Source: Distichodus sexfasciatus
Taxonomy: Eukaryota; Chordata; Actinopteri; Characiformes; Distichodontidae
DNA length: 64,000 bases
Assembly: GCA_032718565.1 (NCBI GenBank)
Contig: JAVGVS010000004.1
Coordinates: 8,099,814-8,163,813, forward strand
Direction: 5' to 3'
Shown in pieces: positions 25,101-35,400 of this stretch. The notes below the pieces were generated by a model. That model was not told where the DNA came from. It did not search any database and saw nothing but the letters and a program-made list of their open reading frames with translations. A program made the translations under genes and the position numbers. Position 1 is the first letter of the stretch, and each line of letters starts with the position of its first letter.

Positions 25101-28100
25101 GGGGTTTTCATAATCTGTAAGCCATAAGCATCAAAATTATAACAAATAAAGGCTTGAAATATATCGCTTTGCATGTAATGAGTCTATATCATACATTAGT
25201 TTCACCTTTTAAGTTGAATTACTGAAATAAATGAACTTTTGCACGATATTCTAATTTTTCGAGTTTCACCTGTACAATTCACTCGAATGGCTTTAACGGC
25301 GCTAAGCAGGAGGCGGGGCTTTATTCACAAGAACGTTCCACAGTTAGACCTCAATTACTGCGTTTAGAGTGTGCTCCAATTGGAGCTGCATAAATTACCT
25401 ACTAGGACCCGTTTGGTGGAACCTATTGCATTATCTCATAGTTTGTAGCACTCGATATACTGCACAGACACAGAGCCGGAAGGCAGACCTTGCTGTACGG
25501 CTGGCTGCAGACAATCTTGATTCGGTCCCACTTCTCCTGAGCCGTGGCCTTCACCAGCTGCTGGGGGCCGAAGAAACGAACGCGGTTGGTGTTGGTCCCA
25601 GCTCGACTCTCGCTGGGTGACATGAAGGACGAAGTGACCAGCAGCACCTTTCACACAGGTCACACAACAGTCACACCGAGAGCACTCTAGGAAAGAAGTC
25701 CACCCCCACCCCACCCCCATCTCAGAGACCAGTGGGAAACTCACCTCGAAGTCCTGGTCCTTGATGGAGGTGGAGTGTCCCACCAGCACCTCGATGAAGG
25801 CAGAGCCCTCGTTCCCGATGTCAATGCTGTGCACCTGCTCCTCCTTCTCAAACTGAGGGAGGCAACACAGAAGAGCAGGTGAACACCCTGTTAGTCTCAA
25901 CAACCCATCCTAGGGCACTAGGTGGGTAAATCACAAGTATCAGAACAATTTGATCTTAGGTCGAATCACTGGACAACAATTCGACATCTGCTGTTATCAT
26001 GTTTATGACACTACAATTTCTATTTCAGAAACCAACAATCGATATGAGACAATATCACATGTGACCCTCCACGGCAAAACCAGTCACTTGTCGCAACAGA
26101 GGTTTCCGAGAAAAGCGACTGTTTATGTTGCGTGGGGTAAAATTTTGGATTTTTTGTTTTTAGTGTTTTGAAACAGTGGAAGGTCTATACTGTACTGTTG
26201 TGAATAAATTTTGCTGCAAAACTTTCCATCCTAAAAACGTAACTTTCTTGAGGTAAGGAATTCAATTCCAGCAAAATGTTAAAAGTTTTGACGGCTCTAC
26301 TTCAATATTTACGGTAAATCCACTCGTTGACTAGTGTGAAGATATTTCTCTGGAATCCATCTTCGTCTCCCGAGTTCAGTTAACCTAACGCAGGTAGGCT
26401 ATCCGTGTGGCTGTGAATGCAGCGTAGGCTACCGTAAATACAAACGTAGCCGCGACCGCACCAAGCGTCTGTGAGTGCTACGGCGATAGTCAACTTCAAA
26501 GGCAGATTTCTCCATTTCTCACTTGGTGTGACAGGAGAAACCCGACTCCTTTGAATGTTGATATCTCAGTCATATGTCATCCGATTCATTCGATATAGGT
26601 ATCGTTCTGAAGGTTGATTTATACCCTTTCATGAAAACATAACTCAATTTTGAAAATCTGTGACAAGCAACTGGTTTTGCCATGGAGGGTCACACATACT
26701 GATTTAACACAATCACTTCCATTCATATCAAATCACAAAAAGCAACTGAAATATCATGATATTTTAACCCTAACACTGAATCAGTTTCCCCATTTTTAAA
26801 AATTAAAAATATAAATTGAAATAAATATTTGCCCTTTCCATCATCTTACCCGTATTTATACTCCAATTATTAATACTCTAACTGCTAGTTGCGTTTTACT
26901 TTTTGCATTTGTATCAAGGTAGACTGATGCATCACTACAACCCCCATCAGCAACCGCTGGACCAAACATACTTGTAAAATGACTGAGGTCTGCTTCTCCC
27001 CTGCTCTTGCTGCTTTCCATTTCCGGTATGTGTCGGAGCTCAGCAGGTTGTCAGCCTTGTGAGTCTGCACAAAACAAGAGAAAATGCTGAATGCGCAGGA
27101 AATCAAAGTGAGACGCATGAAAGTAGGGCTGGGTGATGTGACCTAAAGTCACTCACCATATGATTAATTGAACATTTAGCGTCGATTACAATTAATGAAC
27201 AATTATTTTATGTTTGGGATTTATTCTGTTAAACTCATTAGAGGGTCTGAATTAGAACTGGGTGATTATACAATCGCAATTAGTGATCATGATAAAATTC
27301 AGCTAAAGTTCACTAAAAAATTGCAGTTCAGTCAAATTCTCCCTTCTATTTTAGTTTTTACATGAAAAACAAAGTAATAAACAACCAGTGTTCTACTCAT
27401 AATACAGGTGTTTACTTGAAATTTATTTCTTACCGATGCGTGCCCACTGCGCAATTGTACCACAGCTCTCATATGGAACGCCATCATGCGCAAAAATGTA
27501 CTCCTCTCCCAGAAATAAGTCAAAAATGAGTTATAGGCTAAAATGAGTCCACTATAGGACAAAATGAGAACGCTGTTCTTACTTTTTCTAGTAGTTGTAT
27601 CTACAGTTTCAGCACGTTTATAAATGAAAGTGTGTGATTATTTGTCATTGTGAACACACCACAGCACATAAAGCTTAAAAAAGCTAAAACTTTCTATAGA
27701 CGCAGGTCAGTTTTCATCAGAAATGTATTGATTTCAAGACCGTGTCAGCATTTACACATCAAACTATGACAGATTTGAGGAGTGCAGGATGTCCATTTGA
27801 TATGAGCTGTTTGTTTAACAAAAAATATATTGTTACAATACCTTTAAGGTTAAACTAGCTATATAAATAATAGTATAAATGATGTGGATAGCCTATGTAG
27901 CATCATAACTTGTTCATAATGTGTATATTTGTTATTTATGTCTCAAAAATACTGATATGTAATCCAGTACATTGTGTTCTTACAGTTCATTACTTGAGTG
28001 ATTTGCCCATTTACTTTGTTTTGATTTTGTGCTACATCTACATTTGAGAAGTTTGCTTGATAGGAGTCTTCTGTACACTGTATTTGCTTTATACGTTGGT

Positions 28101-28508
28101 TAACTGTTCTACAATGCTTACATTTCACTGTATCTAAAAATTAAAGGATGTGAATACATTTATGTCTGTTCTTTTTTTTCCAAAATTTATCTTGTTAATG
28201 CATGTTATTTACTTTATAAGTTAATGAAATGTTGAACTAATCTCTGGTTTCTTCAGGTTTCAGTCCAGAGGCTTTCAAACTAGCGGTATCAGGAAATAAA
28301 TTTGATCAAAATAAATATTAATTAATATGAGAAAATATAGTGTGATCAATTTTTTGCCATATCGCCCAGCCCTAGTCTGAATGTCAGTTTTGATCAATTT
28401 TAAATTAACTGCACAGTCCTATGAGAAGAGGAAACATTGCAACACAGTGGTACTCACACTGTCCTCACTGCTGCAGGACACCACATGCTTCAGCTTGATC
28501 TCCGGCAT
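11533..28508 (-). CDS. xrcc1: XRCC1, DNA single-strand break repair scaffold (complete, 17 coding exons)
   Basis: Exons (5' to 3'): 28508-28458, 27064-26972, 25852-25745, 25647-25489, 21926-21849, 21397-21271, 21133-21036, 20462-20330, 20243-20015, 19850-19734, 18098-18020, 17835-17733, 13944-13887, 12805-12645, 12561-12471, 12353-12278, 11640-11533. All borders are GT/AG, phases match and the sum is 622 codons (human 633). The nuclear protein has no enzyme activity; it holds together Pol beta, PARP1, PNKP/aprataxin and DNA ligase III at single-strand breaks. The N-terminal domain (about 1-160) starts MPEIKLKHVVSCSSEDS. BRCT1 begins near residue 312 with DGVVFVLSGFQNPFR and the conserved RPDWTPDSTHLI, the PARP-interacting module. 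BRCT2 fills about 532-620 and ends LLPHQPYTVVP; in known XRCC1 it binds ligase III. The acidic Ser/Thr-rich linkers (ESSSEES, DTEDELRR, STDENTDAEEE) fit CK2 sites that recruit FHA partners. Introns are full of repeats, but no exon looks damaged. Confidence 0.98.
13130..13880. repeat. Degenerate minisatellite in xrcc1 intron 13
   Basis: Imperfect units of about 20-25 bp built on GTATGGGGTCAGTTTGGGC recur at 13130-13280 and again at 13570-13880. The interrupting segment (about 13290-13560) is unrelated. It lies entirely between coding exons 13 and 14. Confidence 0.85.
14527..16136 (-). mobile_element. Tc1/mariner-type transposon with intact ends, in xrcc1 intron 12
   Basis: The ends are inverted repeats beginning CAGTGGGGGAAATAATTATT and closing with AATAATTATTTCTCCCACTG. 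A second shared block is TTTTGTAAGTTTGCCCACTT. The element is flanked on both sides by TA, the Tc1/mariner target duplication (14525-14526 and 16137-16138). Its length of about 1610 bp is full-size for the group. It carries a broken transposase on the minus strand, the same orientation as xrcc1. Confidence 0.95.
14740..15785 (-). pseudogene. Tc1-like transposase, inactivated
   Basis: It starts at ATG 15785 (MGKTKELS) and shifts frame about 8 codons in. It resumes as a helix-turn-helix region (MGYKTISKKLGENVTTVS) and runs to the DDE catalytic domain with SDETKIELFG and, after another frame break near 15280, HDCDPKHTA. The third motif reads SPDLNPIKNL where the family has NPIENLW, so the catalytic Glu is Lys and the next Trp codon is a stop. 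The remnant of the C-terminus ends at 14740. It cannot make active transposase. Confidence 0.9.
17256..17440 (+). mobile_element. tRNA-derived SINE, family B, with 11-bp target duplication
   Basis: The tRNA-like head (GGTAGTCTAGTGGTCAGGATGC, B-box-like GGGTTCAAATC) leads to the body with CTGGATAAGAGCGTCTCCTAA and the end AAATGTAA. The sequence ATGTTAAGTGA occurs immediately on both sides (17245-17255 and 17441-17451), marking the insertion. It sits in xrcc1 intron 12. Other copies are near 29.7, 37.5 and 60.6 kb. Confidence 0.92.
18262..18508 (+). mobile_element. tRNA-derived SINE, family A
   Basis: B-box GGTTCAAATCC and the family body GATAAAGTTACCACTGA are present, with the terminal ATAACAAATAATCACTCAC. 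It lies in xrcc1 intron 10, opposite to the direction of transcription. Confidence 0.85.
18650..18812. mobile_element. Small MITE-like repeat with imperfect inverted ends
   Basis: The block begins TAAAGGTCGAGCGATTATCGG and ends ATCAGTCGATAACCTTTA, imperfectly complementary, with internal ATCGG repeats. This is typical of short nonautonomous DNA transposons in fish. Boundaries are approximate. Confidence 0.5.
18989..19130. repeat. Two GT microsatellites
   Basis: Runs of (GT)n at about 18989-19018 and 19099-19130 sit in xrcc1 intron 10. Overlapping open frames are simple-repeat artefacts. Confidence 0.9.
19255..19650 (+). repeat. GA-rich polypurine tract in xrcc1 intron 10
   Basis: About 400 bp are nearly pure purine on the plus strand (GAGAGAGG, GGGAGGGAGGGA and similar). 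The xrcc1 transcript is therefore pyrimidine-rich here. The Arg/Glu and Ser/Leu/Pro frames are compositional. Confidence 0.9.
22193..23427. mobile_element. hAT-type nonautonomous transposon (MITE) with 8-bp target duplication
   Basis: The terminal inverted repeat TAGGGATGCACCGATT at the left matches AATCGGTGCATCCCTA at the right. Both inner flanks carry further GGCCGAT/ATCGGCC repeats. The flanking octamers are ATTTATTC (22185-22192) and ATTTATAC (23428-23435), 7 of 8 identical, which fits hAT integration. No transposase frame is visible. The interior has an unusually CpG-rich part (about 22920-23340), denser in CpG than the surrounding intron. It lies in xrcc1 intron 4. Confidence 0.9.
23667..25272 (+). 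mobile_element. Second Tc1/mariner-type transposon with long inverted repeats, xrcc1 intron 4
   Basis: The ends are CAGGTGAAACTCGAAAAATT and its complement at the right, flanked by TA on both sides. Terminal inverted repeats of about 200 bp are visible (for example TTCATTTATTTCAGTAATTC and its complement near 25230). The element is about 1606 bp and of a different subfamily from the copy at 14.5 kb. Confidence 0.95.
23989..24994 (+). pseudogene. Tc1-like transposase, inactivated (second subfamily)
   Basis: It begins MGKTADLTVVQKTI with an N-terminal helix-turn-helix (AKEVGCSQSAVSKH). It shifts frame near 24160 and again near 24590. The DDE motifs are SDESKF, then QQNLAPAH where the family has QQDLAPAH, then SPDLNPIENLWG. 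The second catalytic Asp is thus Asn, and two frameshifts also break the gene. Confidence 0.92.
26061..26694. mobile_element. MITE with GTGACCCTCC ends, xrcc1 intron 2
   Basis: The left end GTGACCCTCCACGGCAAAAC is the near-perfect complement of the right end, which closes TGCCATGGAGGGTCAC. ACTTGTC/GACAAG extends the match inward. There is no coding capacity. ACAT borders it on both sides, too short to be a sure target duplication. Confidence 0.8.
27125..28374. mobile_element. Probable hAT-like MITE pair or composite, xrcc1 intron 1
   Basis: TAGGGCTGGGTGAT at the left is complementary at 13 of 14 positions to ATCGCCCAGCCCTA at the right. A further GAACTGGGTGATT block near 27260 suggests nesting of two related copies. 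No 8-bp target duplication could be matched. Single ends of the same family are near 20760 and 21976. Confidence 0.6.
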
Positions 28509-29215
28509 GGCCAGAACCTCCACTCACTCGCACCCACAAAACCTGCAACATAACAACTGATGGTTAATAATCAACAACTCTATAGATGACAATCTAAAAT
28601 ATAGTCGCAAGTGGCAATTAGGTCCTAGCAAAAGTCTCAAAAAGCAGCATAAAAGAAGCTGATACAGAATACGCTGTTTGGCATTGGCAGAGAAGATCTG
28701 GCATGAGCAACTCTGCTGCTCATCTCACAAATGCATTTTCTTTAGAAATGTGGCACCATTTGAGATGGAAATAAAGATGCTTTCCAATGGTATAAGATTT
28801 ACTGCCAAAAGGTTTTGTTATAAAACAGAAATAACTGACCAAACACAAAGTGTGGTTTAGGATACATTTGTGATACAATCAGGACTGCTTACATTTCTGT
28901 AGAATTCCTTAGAGACCCCTAAAGGTCAAAACACATTTTCCTTTCCCAACTTCCTTATTATCGACCGATATCTATGATTTGGCCTTTAACACCTTTAAGT
29001 TTAACACCTTTCCTACGTTTTCTGAAAATTTCTGCCTTCTACGACTTACAATTCAAGCTGCACAATGAGTTTAAGCATAGAAAATAATACGGGTTTTGCT
29101 CAGAGTACCAATGATGATAGTGCTTGAGGTAGAATTCAAACCCACAACTTCTTGGTTGTCCAGAAGTGAGCGTCACACTATCATACCACAGTTTACATTT
29201 CCACACACACATTAG

Positions 29216-29622
29216 TCTTGGATCTTCTCAAGAGCTCTTACTACAACTGGTATGCTGCTATATCTCATTCATGTTGCACTGAAACTGTCTCTGAAAAGAT
29301 GTTTAAGAATAATGTCTATATTTACAAACTGTACAGTATTACCATTGCTACAACACTGCCATAACATTTGCACAATTTTTGCACTGCCTCTACTTATTTC
29401 TCTCTCTACTTCTATTTCTAGTTTAAAGTTTATATTTAATACTACACTTCTAGCTTAAAATGTATATTTTGTGTTCTGTTTATATATCGTTTATTCCATG
29501 TGCCCTAGTTGTTCTTTGTTCTCTATTTCTTGTTGCACTGTGTAAACTGGAGCGACATTGTCTCGTCTCTCTGTATATCGGTACAGTAGATAGCAGAGAT
29601 GACAAAGTTTACTTTGACTTTG
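29216..29622 (+). mobile_element. LINE 3' UTR fragment related to the copy at 1-1624
   Basis: It shares successive blocks with 1000-1620, including TTAAAATGTATATTTTGT, TCTCGTCTCTCTGTATATC and the terminal AAAGTTTACTTTGACTTTG. No coding part is retained. Confidence 0.85.
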
Positions 29623-29626
29623 TATA

Positions 29627-29810
29627 ATGGTCTCCTGATAAGATACTTCCCTAATAACTAAGAGGTAGTGGATTCAAATCCCACCTCCAGCAATACCACT
29701 ATTGAGCACCTGAGCAAGACCCTTAACCCTAAGATGCTCCAGGATACTGTCCCTGAAACTAGAAGACACAAATCACTCTGGATAGGAATGTTTGATAAAC
29801 ATGGTAAATA
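29627..29810 (+). mobile_element. Degraded tRNA-derived SINE, family B
   Basis: It carries GTGGATTCAAATCCCACCTCC (B-box region), GAGCAAGACCCTTAACCCTAA and CACTCTGGATAGGAATG, matching the copy near 60.6 kb with many substitutions. LINE-like tail sequence (TTTGTGACAATGTCTGTTG) follows near 29900. Confidence 0.75.
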
Positions 29811-30561
29811 TAATACACATTTTCCTGTTTACTACAGAGGGAGATTCTTCTGTCACTGTGGCCCTAAGCTTGTTAGTGAACTGGAGTCTGTCAAAGATGC
29901 TTTGTGACAATGTCTGTTGAAAAAAAATTCTGTAGAACTAAAATTTAACCAAATTAATCTGGGATCGTCTTTCTGACCACCCAGCTCGGCCCATTTAGAA
30001 CCTTATCCTAAAAATCCTCCTCCTCTTCATTTCTACCCACCCAACTTTGTTTTTAATCTCTCCATCACATCACCAGTACAGGCTGCTGTAATGGATCTTC
30101 TTGGATCTCTACTGTTCTCAAAGGAGTTCAGACGGATCTGTGAAGATGACGCTGGTTCTCCACAAACTACAATGAACACCATCAACATTGCAGCCTAATA
30201 AACACTAAGTATACAACACCAACTACAATAAGATATCAAACTACCACAACCCAACACAATTAGTACTATATGGCAGTTGCAACACAAAGAACTTTACACA
30301 ATTAGCCACACGTAATAAAGTGACTATAACTCTAATTGCAATCTTTTAGCAGTCGGCATTACACCAAAATTACCCCGATCATAATCAACAAAACCGAGCC
30401 GCCGCCGGTAGTTTGTCATCGCAATAGTTTACTAGCTTAGCTTAGTCCAGCTTGCGGCTAAAAATGAGCGGGTTTCTGATTTACTGCTGCGCAACAGAGG
30501 TATCGGAGATTAGAAGATCAAGGCAAAACCAAGTTAATCTACTGAGATGAAGATCTAGTAC

Positions 30562-30760
30562 CTACGACAGCAGTTCAGCTCTTTAATGCACAGGTCGTGA
30601 TCGGCGCTTATTGTCCACATTCAAACACAAAAACACACATACACACGAGCGCGCTAACCGGGAAAACTACATCCCCCTACAACCCCCCACTCGTGACGAC
30701 ATTTCCGCTCCCGCTGTTACCACTAACGCGAGACTGAACTGAAGAGGGCGCTGTGGAAAC
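30562..30760 (-). promoter_or_regulatory. Candidate xrcc1 promoter and noncoding first exon
   Basis: A CpG-containing, non-repetitive patch about 2 kb upstream of the xrcc1 ATG reads on the minus strand into a good donor (GTCGTAG|GTACTA, exon end 30562). An acceptor (TTGCAG) ends at 28543, giving a leader exon 28542-28509 just before the ATG. Splicing is inferred from motifs only. Confidence 0.4.
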
Positions 30761-30839
30761 TGTTTCTCATCTCAATGGTCGTACCTGAATTCAGACGTAT
30801 TTAAGTACACAACCAAAAACCCTCAAAGAATATTTAAAC

Positions 30840-31090
30840 ATTATTCATTATATAACATTAAATTATGTCTTGTAATACGGAATTGTAATCTTTATATTTG
30901 TATTGTTTTCTCCACATACCTTTCATTACATGTACATTTCTTGTATATTGTGTTGTAGTTACACATTGTATATTCTTCATGTAATAGTGCTCGTTGTGTA
31001 TTGTATATTGGTCTGTTTAATTGTACAACTGGAAGCAAATTCCTTGTACGCTCTTTAACTTACTTGGCTAACCTGATTCTGATTCTGTAA
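30840..31090 (+). mobile_element. Non-LTR retroelement 3' end
   Basis: An AT-rich tract ends AACTGGAAGCAAATTCCTTG followed by repeated GATTCT, the usual 3' end of a common fish LINE. It has no coding part. Confidence 0.65.
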
Positions 31091-31259
31091 GTGTGAATGT
31101 CAGATCCTTATATATATTTGAAAAATGGGTTTCAGGTAAATTCTCAGTGTAGCTTTCATGTCTTGGCCCCCTCAGGCCTCGTCCACTCCTCTCGAATGTG
31201 TTCTCTTCCCCTTTCCTTACCATACTGATTTAGGTGCTGATGCTGCTAGATGCTGATGC

Positions 31260-31515
31260 TGCCAATGTGCCTTAAAAACATACACTAGGCAATACTTGTT
31301 TACATTCCGTCTCTTCACTTAACATCACTTTCATACTGTATTTATTGCGTTCGTTCTGTATTTATTGTGTTGCTTGTTGCACCTTTTGTCCTGTTGAATG
31401 TAATGTTCACTATATGTTCACTATATGTTGCACCGGGGCCATGGGGAGATGCTGTCTCATCACACTTTGTACATGTATAAAGCGACTGATGGCAATAAAG
31501 TACCTTGAACCTTGA
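31260..31515 (+). mobile_element. Second non-LTR retroelement 3' end
   Basis: It ends GGCAATAAAGTACCTTGAACCTTGAA: a polyadenylation-type hexamer followed by tandem CCTTGAA, a LINE-type simple tail. The preceding TTGTTGCACCTTT block and GTTCACTATAT duplication are part of the element. Confidence 0.65.
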
Positions 31516-32420
31516 ATTCAGGCCTCTGTTCCCCAACCAGTAACCATTGTTGGTCCATTAATAACACCTGCCGCTCTCTCAGCTTAAACTCTACTGTCTC
31601 TTCTATAGCTTTTCTCTCCTTCGTTGCTTCTTTTGGTTTTTCTATCTTAGGCTTTTTCTTTTTTTTGTTGAATAGATAAATCTGTGTTTGGGCCTGCTAA
31701 TAAACTATTTGCTGGGTGGTATTCTTGGTTCCTCTTTGCCCTGTCATGGAATCAGATACAGGGTTCGAATCCTGAGCACCCCAGGACTTTTTACCCCTCC
31801 ATGCTGCAGAGTTGCCTACTGCATGTACCACACTGTATGAACATCATGTTCACATCTGATCTTATTTCTTTTAGACACCAGCTCACGAAGGAAAGCTGGT
31901 GCACCTTCGAGATGGTCGCCAAGGAGGAGGCAAGGTTAAGTTGTCTCTCCACTGCCTATGTCAACCCACTGCCCTCCATGCACTGGACATTCCCACATTC
32001 ACTCCATACTCCAGTAGCTGGTGATTGTTACTGTAAAACAGCATGAACAATAGAAAGACAGACTCTGTGTCCACTCTGTTCCATTTGAGGCTGACTTGTC
32101 TTAGCAGTTTGTGAGTTTTAGCAGAGTTGTGACAGAGTGCTTTAAATATGTATATATTACCCATAATAATTATGCTATTACAGGATACATAATCTGGAAC
32201 TCAATGCTTCAGTTGCATAGGTCCTTTGGTTATCACTGTAGACAGACAGCTTCATCACTGCAGCACCACACACTTTTTAATCAGTAAACAGTTTATCATC
32301 AGTGTACCATCCTCCATACTATACAAAACTGTAAAATAAAAACAGGTAAAAACTCCTTGCAGTTATTTTGATTGAATAAAACTGAAGGCCTTCTCCGTAT
32401 GAGAGAGCAGGTTCTGGGGT

Positions 32421-35400
32421 TCAGATGACCTCTACGTAGATGGCAGTGTCTGGGTCTGTCTGTTTGTCCATCTCCCGCTGATCCTCTTGCACCCGTCTGT
32501 CTGTCTCCACTTCTGACCGCAGTCTCCGGCCTCCTCTTCTCTGCCTCTTGTAGATCTGAAAGAGAGACACTTTGAGTACTTTGACTCAGGCATTCATAAA
32601 AGTTTGTGTGTGTTTTGCCCCTTTTCGGCTGTGCTGGTGACAGTACCGGCACTGTCCATTGATGAAGTTGGGGGCCATTTCACTGGACCTGCATTTCACT
32701 GAACACTATCTCATCCTAAACTGGAGCTACTTCCAAGACTTACAATTAGTGTCATCTTCTGGTATGTCCAGGTGTCAGCTCAAGGTGCCCAAAAAAGCAA
32801 AGCTACTTAATGGGTTACATTTTGGAAATCAGCTGCACTGTACTACTTAGAAGATACTATTTGTCACATTTTCCCCTGTTTGATACTTCTTTTTAACTGC
32901 CCTGATTTTAGTTCAAGATTCAAGATTCTTTATTTGTCACATGCAAATTACACAGGTACAACACGCAGTGAAATGTATCCTGATCCGCTCCTAGTCTGTC
33001 CAATTCTGAAGTTGAGAACCAATGAGACCCAGTCTTGCATTTCCACTGTCCATATTGGGAATCAACACTAAAATGGTACCGGCACCAGTGCAGCGGAAAG
33101 GGGTCTATGCATGGTGTGTGGTGTGTGACCTGTTTGGTGCGTATGAAGCAGGGTGTGCAGTTCTGGTAGACAAGCTGGTAGCTGCCATTTGTATAGATGT
33201 TGGTGACCTCAGTGCAGTTGATGTAGAGGGGTACATGTTCCTGGTAGATCCCCACACTATCCGGGAATACAGGGCCTCCACAGTTCAGCACACCACGCCT
33301 TCTCCTGCAGGATGTCAGCATGAGGTCAGTTTGAGGTCAGTAGGAGGTAAGGGTTTAAGCAGCTCTGCTGCTTGGACTCACCTGCCCACCCTTGAGCGCC
33401 AGCAGCACAGCAGCAGCAACACCACAAGAAGGATAACGAAGAGGAGCAGTCCAAGTCCCGCTAGCATCAAAGTCTGCAACATGTTGCCTGTTCAACACAC
33501 ACACCACACCTCAGTAACCAAGTTCCTTCTACAAAACACAACACACACCAGAAGCCCATCTCAGACCCCAACACACACACCTCCTCCCTCCTGGAGCAGC
33601 AGCATGTGTGAGTCATTGCCAAGGGCATTGACAGCATAGCAGGTCACATCAGGCTGAGCAAGTGCTGGCCCTGTCAGCATCTCCACCAGTGTGTACTGGT
33701 CGTATGAGGAGGAGATGTTGTAGCCTGTGGACGGAGTCCTTCCATCAACACTCCAGGTTACAGTTGAATGGGGGTTAGAGTCTATGGTGCAGCAACATGT
33801 CACCACAGTGCCCAGCCACTGGCAGAATGACGATTGTGGCAGGATGGCAGGAGCATCTGAGAAACAACACACTCTTGTTTACACCTGTGTGTATGTGGGT
33901 ATGTAAAGGACTGTGTGTAAGTCTCTGTAGGTGACCACTCACAGTGCACATTCAGGCTGGTGGGTGGAGATTCAGCAGTGCCCAGGTTGTTGCTGGCACT
34001 GCAGCGTACCAGAGTGTCACGGGTGATATTGTGGATGCGGGCACTGTGTGTGCGGCTGGGTAGTGGAAGCGTGATGCCTGAGCGGGTGTAGGTCCAGCGA
34101 TACCTGCTGGCAGGGGGGTCAGCCTTACAGGTGCAGACCAGAGTGGCACTGCCCCCCTCCCTTGCCCTTTCGGTGTGGACCTCCACGAACACGTCAGTGG
34201 GTGGGACTGGTAGGGAGAGAACTGGTTTATGAAGTCAGGTTTATGTGTGTAGTGTGTGTGTGTGTGTGTGTGTGTATGTCACAGTTGACATACTCACAGT
34301 TGACATGCAGCTCCCTGCTGGCACTGCTGCTTGGTCCCCCAGGATAGACGGCCTCACACCTGAGCCGTGGCTTCACCATATGGGAGGGGGTGAAGGAGAG
34401 AGAGGAGTGGAGTGTCAGCTGGCCATTGTCAGCCTGAACCATCTCCACCCTCTCCACTGTCTCCTCCCGCTGCCCCACACCCCGCTCCAACACCCACTGC
34501 AGCGTCGGGGCTTGGAAGGGGCAGGTGACCTTCACTGAGCAGTTCAGTACTGCAACGTGCCCTGACATTACCACCTCGGGGACTGAAAGCAGTGGCTGCT
34601 CTGGGGAACCTGATGGAGAAAAGTGATGGCATTAATGTGGCAAGTGGATCGGGATATGAATTAAACCCTTAGGTCTAGATGAACTGTGTAAATTCATTCA
34701 TTCAGTCATTATCTGAAATGCTTAATCCCAACTGGAGCATTTTACATTAAATGTAAATGCTTTGGGTTACATTTACATTATTTAGACACTTTCATCCAGA
34801 GCTACTTTCAAATCCTAATTACAGGGAAACTGGGGTGCTGGATTCTTTGTTTTAAATCATGAATCTTATGAATACCAACACAGAGTTTGTGTTGGTAATC
34901 ATGAAAAATGTTGTGTGCTACCGACCCATTTGACAATTTGAGCAAATCATTACTTTCATTACTTTTAATGTATTGTATCCCTATGTTTCCCCTTTTTAAA
35001 TTATCTCTATTTTTTGTTCTTAGTTGTTCCTAATCTGCAACCATTTCATTGTGTGTAACTCACGACTGATGCTGAGCTGGACGCTGGCAGCTCTGCCCCA
35101 TGTGCCCCTCTTCTCCTTCAACTGGATCTCATAGATTTTAGCGTCGTTGGCACTGACATTAGCGATGGTGAGGGAGCAGTCTCCCAAATCCAGATTCCCT
35201 GCCAGGGCCACACGGCCTATCAAGTGCCCCTTGCTCTTCAGTGACTCAGTGGGGTCACTGCTGAAGGCTGTGTTGCGCAGGCCAGGGAAGGAGGAGGCGA
35301 AGCGTAGCCGCACTGCCAACCCTACCCCATGACCACCACCATCAGCACCCCTAGTGCCCAGCCACGGCAGGAAGGAGCAGGGCAGCAGCACGCAGGATCC

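Larger units (their letters stand above)
28509..32420. other. Intergenic region between xrcc1 and the Siglec-like gene
   Basis: No protein-coding gene was recognised. It holds the presumed xrcc1 promoter and leader exon (about 30.56-30.76 kb), a CCGCAAG-type repeat remnant (about 28600-28690), several LINE 3' ends and a degraded SINE. ATTAAA on the minus strand (32276-32281) is a candidate polyadenylation signal for the Siglec-like gene. Confidence 0.6.

Noticed and set aside
33022..33639. 205-codon plus-strand frame
   Set aside because: Antisense shadow of Siglec-like exons 5-7, whose minus-strand frames have matching splice phases and real domains.
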